From the NCBI GenBank assembly GCA_028287205.1, contig JAQBQC010000022.1, positions 1 through 7,063 of the forward strand: DNA of 7,063 nt. Reading direction: 5' to 3'. Below the pieces are notes generated by a model. It searched no databases. It had not been told where the DNA came from and was given only the letters and a program-made list of their open reading frames with translations. Position 1 is the first letter of the stretch. Each line of letters opens with the position of its first letter. Made by a program: the position numbers and the translations under genes. Origin of the DNA: Gemmatimonadota bacterium (GTDB lineage Bacteria > Gemmatimonadota > Gemmatimonadetes > Gemmatimonadales > Gemmatimonadaceae). Positions 1-5,548 of the stretch are shown in pieces.

Positions 1-587
1 TGTACGCAGCCTGGTGTCTGGTGGTGATGCGCGGCGAAGATCAGCGTGGACTGGCGGAGCTCGAGCGCGCGCAGCGCGACGATCCGCTCAGCAGCATCTG
101 CACCGCTCACGCCAGCATTGCGCTCACGTTGATGGGACGTCACGAGGAGTCGCTTCACACGGCAATCCGCGGTGCGTCGCTCGATCCTGGCGCGTTCGCG
201 ACACAGCATGCGGTCGCGATGGCAAAGACGTGGGGCGGAGATCTCGCCGGCGCGCTCGCCGCCGCGTTGCCCGCACTGCAGATGTCCGGCCGGCATCCGT
301 GGGTGCTCGCGATGATGACGCACATCTATGCGCGGCTCGGCGACCGCGCGAGGGCCGAGGCAGTGCACCGCGAGCTCGAATCGCGCGCACTCACGAGCTA
401 TGTCCAGTACACGTGGCTCTCCTTCTCCGCCCTCGCGCTCGGCCGCATCGATGAAGCGATGGACCTTGCGTTCCGCTCGGTTACGGAAGTCGACGCGTTC
501 GGCCCCTGGTTCCTCCGCTGGCCGGCCATCGAGCCACTCCAGTCGCATCACCGATATGCCGAGCTGAAGCGCCTCGTACGACTCTAG
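1..587 (+). CDS. C-terminal part of a TPR-repeat protein, 5' end outside window
   Basis: The reading frame is open from base 3 (first codons YAAWCL) to the TAG at 585-587, so the gene starts upstream of the window. The visible 194 residues are almost wholly helical and fall into about five tandem units of 31-36 residues. Each has the TPR pattern of a small residue or aromatic, then LG/GD at the turn and A at the second helix (for example LTLMGRHEESLHTA, YARLGDRARAEAV, LALGRIDEAMDLA). TPR arrays are protein-protein interaction scaffolds. The ending, with PAIEPLQ followed by a Y-x-x-L-K-R-L segment, is like the tail of TPR regions fused to N-terminal kinase, adenylate cyclase or winged-helix regulator domains in Gemmatimonadota and Acidobacteriota. 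Which domain is upstream cannot be seen. No signal peptide or membrane helix lies in the visible part. The TPR call is firm; the protein's role is unknown. Confidence 0.85.
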   Translation, partial: YAAWCLVVMRGEDQRGLAELERAQRDDPLSSICTAHASIALTLMGRHEESLHTAIRGASLDPGAFATQHAVAMAKTWGGDLAGALAAALPALQMSGRHPWVLAMMTHIYARLGDRARAEAVHRELESRALTSYVQYTWLSFSALALGRIDEAMDLAFRSVTEVDAFGPWFLRWPAIEPLQSHHRYAELKRLVRL

Positions 588-822
588 CCTGCACGACCGG
601 TCCAGCGCGATCGGCAGCCTCGATGTGCGCGACCAGCTAGAGCACGAGGAACACGGACGGCACGAGCGGCATTTAGGATCTCCGAGGAGCGCGCGATCGA
701 GACGAGTGGCCGGGGCCCAGGCCAGCTCCCCGTGACGCGCGTGCTTCCTCGAGCCCGTGTCGCAGCAGAGTCGACCGAATCGTTTCCTCTGCGGAGTTAT
801 CTCAACAGGACCGTCTTCTCAG
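588..822. other. Intergenic spacer, no clear gene
   Basis: This stretch between the TPR gene and the quinone oxidoreductase holds no convincing gene on either strand. A short GC-rich inverted repeat (TGGCC at 707-711, GGCCA at 720-724, 8-base loop) has no T-run after it and is too weak to call a terminator. No good promoter pair for the downstream gene was found. The only ribosome-binding element is a weak AGGA at 807-810. Confidence 0.5.
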
Positions 823-1782
823 ATGAAAGCGATTCAGGTTACCCAGACTGGCGGCCCTGAAGTGATGAGCGTTCGTGAAGTTCCCACGCCCGCTCCAGGT
901 CCTGGCCTAGTGTTGATTCGGGTAGCGGCCAGCGGCGTGAACTTCATCGACCTCTATGTTCGGGAAGGCCGCTATGCCACACCGCTCCCATTCATTCCTG
1001 GGCAGGAGGCCTCCGGTACGATCGCAGCTGTTGGCGAAGGAGTGAGAGCCATCAAGGAAGGAGATCGCGTCGCATGGTGCAGCATCCTCGGAACGTACGC
1101 GGAGTTTGCATTGGCTCCTGCCGACCGTGTCGTACCCATTCCTGCGGACCTCAGCTTCGAGCAGGCAGCAGCGGTGATGCTGCAGGGGATGACTGCGCAC
1201 TATTTGTCCCACTCTGCGTACCCCATCCGGAAAGGCGATGAGATTCTGATTCACGCGGGCGCTGGTGGCGTGGGCTTGTTGTTGACACAGATGGCGAAAT
1301 CACTCGGAGCGCGTGTCACGGCTACGGTGTCTACACCGGAAAAGGCTTCGCTCTCACGTGAAGCAGGCGCGGACGAAGTGCTTCAGTACACGGAGGTGGA
1401 TTTTGCGGAACGCATCAACGCTGCTGGCCGGCGGATGAAGGCCGTATACGATTCCGTGGGAAGGACCACCTTTGCGAAATCGCTCACATGTCTGGAGGAA
1501 CGGGGGACCGTTGTTCTCTATGGCACGGCGGGTGGAAAGGTGCCGCCCTTCGATCTTGAGATGCTCGCAAGCGGTTCGTTCTATGTTACCCGTCCCATCT
1601 TGAAGCACTACACCGCGACTCGTTCCGACCTCGTAGAGAGAGCAACGGCAGTATTTGCGCTCGTATCCACCGGCCGACTCAAGCTGCGGATCGAACGCTC
1701 CTATTCGTTAGCAGATGCGGAACAGGCTCATCGTGATATGGATGGTCGAAAGACGACCGGCAAGCTGCTCCTGCTTCCGTAG
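823..1782 (+). CDS. qorA: NADPH:quinone oxidoreductase, zinc-free MDR family (QorA type)
   Basis: This is a 319-residue cytoplasmic enzyme expected to transfer hydride from NADPH to quinones. It belongs to the zinc-free branch of the medium-chain dehydrogenase superfamily. The GroES-like N-domain shows GVNFIDLYVREGRY (38-51) and PGQEASG (59-65). The Rossmann domain carries the nucleotide-binding AGAGGVG (145-151). Family signatures VYDSVGR (208-214) and YVTRP (254-258), and the tail TGKLLLLP, match E. coli QorA closely. No zinc-ligand cysteine cluster is seen. The frame could open at GTG 757, but the family N-terminus (MKAIQV, then GGPEV) begins at ATG 823 and gives the usual length of about 320. 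The ribosome site is weak (AGGA 807-810, 12 bases away). GC content, counted by hand on several lines, is about 52-60 percent, visibly below the kinase and oxidase genes. The gene converges on the minus-strand cluster. Physiological substrate is unknown; other MDR quinone reductases are possible. Confidence 0.92.
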   Translation: MKAIQVTQTGGPEVMSVREVPTPAPGPGLVLIRVAASGVNFIDLYVREGRYATPLPFIPGQEASGTIAAVGEGVRAIKEGDRVAWCSILGTYAEFALAPADRVVPIPADLSFEQAAAVMLQGMTAHYLSHSAYPIRKGDEILIHAGAGGVGLLLTQMAKSLGARVTATVSTPEKASLSREAGADEVLQYTEVDFAERINAAGRRMKAVYDSVGRTTFAKSLTCLEERGTVVLYGTAGGKVPPFDLEMLASGSFYVTRPILKHYTATRSDLVERATAVFALVSTGRLKLRIERSYSLADAEQAHRDMDGRKTTGKLLLLP

Positions 1783-1809
1783 GTGAACACCAGAGACCGA
1801 TCTTCACGG

Positions 1810-1833
1810 CTCGACCATGAGCGCATGGCCGAG
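1810..1833. terminator. Hairpin between convergent genes, candidate bidirectional terminator
   Basis: CTCG-A-CCATG, a 4-base loop AGCG, then CATGG-C-CGAG form a 10-position stem with a single A-C mismatch. It lies 27 bases after the qorA stop and 4 bases past the end of the convergent minus-strand gene, where a shared terminator would be expected. Neither side has a T-run, so it is not a classical intrinsic terminator. It could also be an RNA 3'-end stabiliser or chance. Confidence 0.4.
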
Positions 1834-1837
1834 GCAA

Positions 1838-2167
1838 CTATCGATTCATGATCATCGGCGGAGTCGTTCCCTTGATGCTTCCGGGTTGACTCGTGTGATT
1901 GCCCGTCGCGTCATTCACCGTCACTGTGTACGAGCTGCCACCGTTGCTCGTGTGCGCGTCGTTCACGGTTACGCCACTCCCGTTTCCGGTCAGCGATGAC
2001 GTGTATTCGGGGGACGGCAATCCGTTCACGCTGACGAACGTCCACACGGCGGATCCGGGATCCCGGTGAAAGTTGACCTTTCCCGCGGCCGTCATCGTAG
2101 CGGTGGGCGGATCGAAGGTGAACGTGCTCGGCGCGGTGAACGTGACCTTCACTGTCTGGTCGGGCAT
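1838..2167 (-). CDS. Small beta-strand-rich protein, intact copy of a tandem pair
   Basis: This encodes 109 residues of unknown function, starting at ATG 2167 with a good ribosome site (GGAG, 8 bases upstream). The sequence is rich in Thr, Ser, Val, Gly and Asn with alternating hydrophobic residues, as in an Ig-like beta sandwich. Examples are TVKVTFTAPSTFTFD near the N-terminus and SSYTVTVND near the C-terminus. It ends in TPPMIMNR. No cysteine, signal peptide or membrane helix is present, so it is probably soluble and cytoplasmic unless exported by an unseen route. The ending loosely recalls small proteins of the DP-EP type, but this is only a memory-based resemblance. The frame upstream on the same strand (2519-2240) encodes a relative with the same beginning and ending motifs. 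The kinase lies further upstream on the same strand, so the protein may be co-transcribed with it; a role as kinase partner or substrate would be speculation. Confidence 0.7.
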   Translation of the reverse strand: MPDQTVKVTFTAPSTFTFDPPTATMTAAGKVNFHRDPGSAVWTFVSVNGLPSPEYTSSLTGNGSGVTVNDAHTSNGGSSYTVTVNDATGNHTSQPGSIKGTTPPMIMNR

Positions 2168-2239
2168 GGTGTGGTCTCCGTCGAGGGTGGAGAGGAACGT
2201 CGTGTTCCTGATGAACGCGACTCGGCATACGGGAGGTGA

Positions 2240-2519
2240 TCAGCGGTTCACGATCATTGGTGGGGGCGTAAAGCGGCCATCGGTGGTGTAATCGCAATTC
2301 CCATCATTCACGGTAATCGAATAGTTGTAGTCCTTGTCCGGAGTCTTGTACTCGTCGATGAACGTCATGCCGCTACCGTCTTCTGTCAACTTCCACGTGA
2401 AGGGCGGCTCCGGTGACCTTCGTGCACGAAAAGTGGAAGTCTTTGGGAGGCGTGAAAGAGACCGTTACTTTCGGGCTCCTGCCGCTGCACTCGTCTTTGA
2501 CATCCCCCTCTGCTTCCAT
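2240..2519 (-). pseudogene. Frameshifted relative of the 1838-2167 small protein
   Basis: From ATG 2519 (AGGA at 2527-2524) one frame gives 48 codons, including PKVTVSFTPPKDFHFSCTKVT, before a TAG. The overlapping frame one base further on continues with EPPFTWKL, then YSITVND and PPMIVNR, and stops with TGA at 2242-2240. The two halves together match the neighbouring protein: V-x-V-x-F-T-x-P-x-x-F-x-F at the start, Y-x-x-TVND and PPMI-x-NR at the end. The span is 280 bases (3n+1). About 12 residues present in the intact copy are missing at the junction, near 2400-2425, which fits one deletion of about 35 bases. No slippery sequence suggests programmed frameshifting. A sequencing or assembly indel cannot be excluded. 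Alternatively translation begins at ATG 2580, which has a stronger ribosome site but lies in yet another frame. This AT-richer stretch (about half GC on the lines counted) also looks like relaxed or foreign DNA. Confidence 0.55.
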
Positions 2520-2591
2520 GGCATCCTGCCTCGCTGTTAACAGAATCGCCGGCAGCTGCGGTCACGAAGCCCCACCTCATCGAATCCCTCC

Positions 2592-5210
2592 TCAGTCCCT
2601 CCTCTCAACTGTCGCGCGCTCACGAGCGAGTCGCACGAACGTCGGCCGTCGATATCCACGACGATCCAGCTCCACGACGACCGATTTCGCATCGTTCTGT
2701 TTTCCCAAATAGAGCAACGCTGCCGCCTGCACCGCGAGGATCTCCGTCTCCGGATCCACACGCGCCAGTGAATCCACGCGCGCGACGGCGTGCGACCAGG
2801 CGTCAACTGCGCCCGGCGCGTCGCGCGTTCGAGATCGCGCGACACCGAGCGCCAGATAGGCATCTCCCGCCGCGCGGTGAGCTTCTATGTCGTTCGGTTT
2901 GGCCTTCAAAGTGGCATCGCTCGCCGTACTCGCCCGTCGCGCGGATCGGAGCGCGTCCTCCACACGTCCGAGCGCCAGCAATGCACGAGACTCCGCGATC
3001 CCGCCGAGCATCGCCTCGCCAGCCATGTATGGATCGTTGGGGTTCCTGGCAAGCCAACGCGTGATCAGGGCCTCACCGTCGTGCAACTGCGCAAGCGCGC
3101 CGGCGCCATTCCCACGCTCGAGCAGCACCTGCGCGATCTGGCGATCGCTCTTCGCCAGACTCCACTGCATCACGGCGTCGCTCGTGTCGTGTGAGACGAG
3201 CGACGCATAGATGTCATGCGCGGACTGCGCGTCCGCAGCCGCTCCGCCGATGTCCCCCATCAGCACGCGGAGCTCGCCCCGGTACGCGTGCGCAATGGCG
3301 ACGTAGTGCTGGCGTTCGCGGTTGGTCGTGTCGTGCGCCAGCAGCGCCTCCTTGATCGCCAGCTCTCTGTCGTGGCTCGCCAACGCTCCAGTGAGATCGC
3401 CGAGCTTCCGTTGGGCAACCGCCTCCGCGTTGTACTCGGCGGCCAGACTCACCTGCCACTCCAGACTGTCGGGACGCAGATTCACCAGCTCCTGATTGAT
3501 GCCGCGGCTCGCCCGATACCACTCGACTGCGCCCGCGACATCGCCCTTGGCCTGCTTCGCGAAGCCGATGTTGTTGAGCGCGTATGCGAGCTCCTCGCGG
3601 TAGCCCAGGCTGTCGGGATAGTGCGCGATGAGCCGTCTGCTGATGGTCACGAACGGAAGGAAATGCATGAGCGCGGAGTCCACGTTTCCGAGCTCCCAGT
3701 CCACGTTGCCCGCCCAGAACTGCGCGTGCGCCAGTCCGATCTGCCACCGCCCATTCAGAGAGTCCTTGGCTGCGAGCCCCGCAGCGATCTGAATGGATTG
3801 ACGCATCAGCTCTGCAGCCGGTGCCAGCTTCCCCTGTGACATGCGAACTTCGCCGAGCTGCTGCAACGCCTCGGCGCGACGATGGAGCTCCTCGCTGCTC
3901 AGTTGGGACGCAGGCACCGCGGCGAAGTACGCGAGCGCGCGGTCTCCGACTGCATCGAGCACGTCGACACGCCCGAGTGTCGTGAGCTTGTCGCGAAGAT
4001 CGCCGAGCATGAACCCGATCAGCTCCTCGGCCTGACCCTCTCGCGCGACGGCGACGGCACGCGCACGGGCGACTCGGCGCGCCTGGATTGCTGCACCCAC
4101 TGCGGACGCCACCAGCAATACGAGCACGATTGCGGCGAACACCACACTCGCGCGATGCCGCCGCACGAACTTGCCGGCCCGGTAGGGGATGCTCGCCGTG
4201 TGCGCAGATACGGGCTTGTTCTGGAGATACGCATCGAGATCGAGCGCGAATGCATTCGCGGTTGCGTAGCGTTGCTCGCGGTCGCGCTCGAGCGCGTTGA
4301 GAATCACGCAGTCGAGATCGCCGGCGAGCGTACTGCGCAACGCTGCGTCGTCGATGCGTCGTTCGGAGGCGACGAGCGCGCGGCGCTCGACCGGCAGCGA
4401 AGCGTACTGCGCGCTCGGCCGCGGCGGATCGCTCGACACGCGTTTCGCGAGCAGCGCGGCCCACCCCGGATACTTCTCGGGATCGAACGGCAGCACTCCA
4501 GCCAGCAATTCATAGAGCATTGCGCCAAGGGCGTAGATATCAGCCCGCGTGTCCACGTCCGCGCCGTCCGACAGAAATTGCTCCGGGCTCATGTACGCCG
4601 GAGTTCCGAGCGCGATGCCCGTCGCTGTCAAACGTGCATTGCCAGGCGTTGGCGCAATCGCCTTGGCGATGCCGAAGTCGATGACCTTGCACATCGCCTC
4701 GCCGTCGCTCTCCGTGACGATGACATTCGACGGCTTGATATCGCGATGAATGATGCCCTTCTGATGCGCGTGCTGGACCGCGCGACACACTTGCATCAGG
4801 AGACGAATCCGTTCGCGTACGGTGAGGCGATGCTCCGTCGCATATGTCGTGATCGCATCCCCGATCACGTATTCCATCACGATGTACGCGAGCCCGGAAT
4901 CCGTGGTGCCCGCGTCGTAGATCTGCGTGATGTTCGGATGATCCATCATCGCGAGCGTCTGCTGCTCGGAACGGAAGCGCGCGATGACCTCGCTCGTGTT
5001 GCCGCCCACGCGGAGCACCTTGATGGCGACCTGCCGTCGAACCGGCTCGCTTTGCTCGGCGAGGTAGACGGTCCCCATGCCGCCCTCGCCGAGCACGCGC
5101 ACGATCGTATACGGGCCCATGTGCATGGGCTGTGGAGCGTTCCTCGTCAGATCCCCGGAAAAGGGCGAGAACGCGCCGGAGGGAGCTACACCCTCCGTAT
5201 CAGGTGGCAC
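2592..5210 (-). CDS. Membrane-anchored Hanks-type Ser/Thr protein kinase with C-terminal TPR array
   Basis: This is an 872-residue signalling kinase that phosphorylates Ser/Thr using ATP. The cytoplasmic kinase domain spans about 34-330 and all key residues are present: glycine loop GEGGMG (41-46), VAIK with Lys64, helix-C Glu82, catalytic HRDIKPSN (Asp157, an RD kinase), DFG (178-180), and SPE (208-210). The activation loop holds Thr195, Thr197 and Thr203 as likely autophosphorylation sites. A basic stretch (KFVRRHR) precedes one membrane helix (about 354-376). The remainder, about 495 residues, should face the periplasm and carries roughly nine TPR-like repeats from about 440 to 860. The GTG start at 5210 has AGAGG five bases upstream; internal Met29 and Met31 lack such a site but cannot be excluded. 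A divergent multicopper oxidase lies upstream. Two small related genes follow on the same strand after a 72-base gap. The external TPR region is probably the sensor or a protein-docking surface; its ligand is unknown. Confidence 0.95.
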   Translation of the reverse strand: MPPDTEGVAPSGAFSPFSGDLTRNAPQPMHMGPYTIVRVLGEGGMGTVYLAEQSEPVRRQVAIKVLRVGGNTSEVIARFRSEQQTLAMMDHPNITQIYDAGTTDSGLAYIVMEYVIGDAITTYATEHRLTVRERIRLLMQVCRAVQHAHQKGIIHRDIKPSNVIVTESDGEAMCKVIDFGIAKAIAPTPGNARLTATGIALGTPAYMSPEQFLSDGADVDTRADIYALGAMLYELLAGVLPFDPEKYPGWAALLAKRVSSDPPRPSAQYASLPVERRALVASERRIDDAALRSTLAGDLDCVILNALERDREQRYATANAFALDLDAYLQNKPVSAHTASIPYRAGKFVRRHRASVVFAAIVLVLLVASAVGAAIQARRVARARAVAVAREGQAEELIGFMLGDLRDKLTTLGRVDVLDAVGDRALAYFAAVPASQLSSEELHRRAEALQQLGEVRMSQGKLAPAAELMRQSIQIAAGLAAKDSLNGRWQIGLAHAQFWAGNVDWELGNVDSALMHFLPFVTISRRLIAHYPDSLGYREELAYALNNIGFAKQAKGDVAGAVEWYRASRGINQELVNLRPDSLEWQVSLAAEYNAEAVAQRKLGDLTGALASHDRELAIKEALLAHDTTNRERQHYVAIAHAYRGELRVLMGDIGGAAADAQSAHDIYASLVSHDTSDAVMQWSLAKSDRQIAQVLLERGNGAGALAQLHDGEALITRWLARNPNDPYMAGEAMLGGIAESRALLALGRVEDALRSARRASTASDATLKAKPNDIEAHRAAGDAYLALGVARSRTRDAPGAVDAWSHAVARVDSLARVDPETEILAVQAAALLYLGKQNDAKSVVVELDRRGYRRPTFVRLARERATVERRD

Positions 5211-5438
5211 CGCCGCCTCTCACACGAACGGCTCCGCGCGTCGCGCCTTGACGCCGCGGAAAACTCTTCGTCCACCTGGTCGTGTCGCTCGTTGCGGTCA
5301 GCACATGATTCAAAAGCGCGGTGTCCAGAGTCGCGGGACTTCTTCGCACTGTGAAACCAATGTATGCGCTCTGCTGGAAATAGCTACGTGTGCGGCTTGT
5401 GAAGGAATGGCAATGCGGACGAGATCGTACACCTTCTC

Positions 5439-5467
5439 TTGACGTGGGCCGCATCGCGCGCAATATG
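5439..5467 (+). promoter_or_regulatory. Candidate sigma-70 promoter for the multicopper oxidase gene
   Basis: TTGACG at 5439-5444 matches five of six -35 consensus bases. At 17 bases spacing the -10 position is AATATG (5462-5467), which matches only three of six. A transcript from here would start near 5474 and have a leader of about 75 bases that includes the palindrome at 5482-5508. The weak -10 could mean activator dependence or that the true promoter is elsewhere. Confidence 0.3.
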
Positions 5468-5481
5468 TCCAGTCTCACTTC

Positions 5482-5508
5482 TGCGGCGACGTGCTATACG
5501 TCTCCGCA
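5482..5508. promoter_or_regulatory. 27-base interrupted palindrome, candidate operator or leader hairpin
   Basis: Left arm TGCGGCGACGT and right arm ACGTCTCCGCA pair at 10 of 11 positions around a 5-base centre (GCTAT). The only mismatch is C5487 against T5503. It lies 40 bases before the oxidase start codon and just downstream of the candidate promoter. It could bind a dimeric regulator or fold as an RNA hairpin in the leader. It does not match copper-regulator operators that I can recall (CueR, CsoR, CopY types). Confidence 0.45.
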
Positions 5509-5548
5509 CGAGTGATGTTCGGGGCTACGGCGCTCACGTGAGGCAACC

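Larger units (their letters stand above)
5211..5548. promoter_or_regulatory. Divergent intergenic region between kinase and multicopper oxidase
   Basis: These 338 bases separate two genes transcribed away from each other and must hold both promoters. Toward the oxidase there is a candidate sigma-70 promoter and a palindrome (listed separately), and the ribosome site GAGG at 5540-5543. Toward the kinase the ribosome site AGAGG (5220-5216) is clear, but no convincing -35/-10 pair was found. Open frames crossing the region have no recognisable content and are not called as genes. Confidence 0.6.

Noticed and set aside
707..724. GC-rich inverted repeat in the 588-822 spacer as a terminator for the TPR gene
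   Set aside because: Only five base pairs, an 8-base loop, no T-run, and 120 bases past the stop codon.
757..822. 22-residue N-terminal extension of the quinone oxidoreductase from GTG 757
   Set aside because: The family N-terminus starts at ATG 823 and the resulting 319 residues fit the usual length. The extension has no recognisable content.
1911..2297. 128-codon minus-strand frame overlapping both small genes
   Set aside because: It reads His/Arg-rich low-complexity sequence, whereas the alternative frames at 2167-1838 and 2519-2240 show matching conserved motifs.
2534..2543. Perfect 10-base palindrome CTGTTAACAG after the kinase
   Set aside because: It does not extend further and is expected by chance at this length.
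2585..2602. Direct repeat of TCCCTCC (2585-2591 and 2596-2602) at the kinase stop
   Set aside because: Seven bases of purine-rich sequence repeated at a stop codon and ribosome site is unremarkable and is not a mobile-element boundary.
3214..4464. 416-codon minus-strand frame inside the kinase gene
   Set aside because: It is the same strand in another frame, extremely Arg-rich, with no motif; a shadow of the kinase coding sequence.
3882..5354. 490-codon open frame on the plus strand opposite the kinase
   Set aside because: It lies antisense to a kinase with all catalytic motifs. Its translation is Arg/His/Ala-rich with no domain pattern, which is typical of GC-rich shadow frames.
5200..5478. 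92-codon minus-strand frame through the divergent promoter region
   Set aside because: It overlaps the kinase start in a different frame, has biased Arg/Thr/Ser content and no ribosome site that I could support, and would occupy the oxidase promoter.
5533..5542. Perfect 10-base palindrome CTCACGTGAG overlapping the oxidase ribosome site
   Set aside because: Perfect 10-base palindromes are expected several times by chance in 7 kb. It is noted only because of its position.
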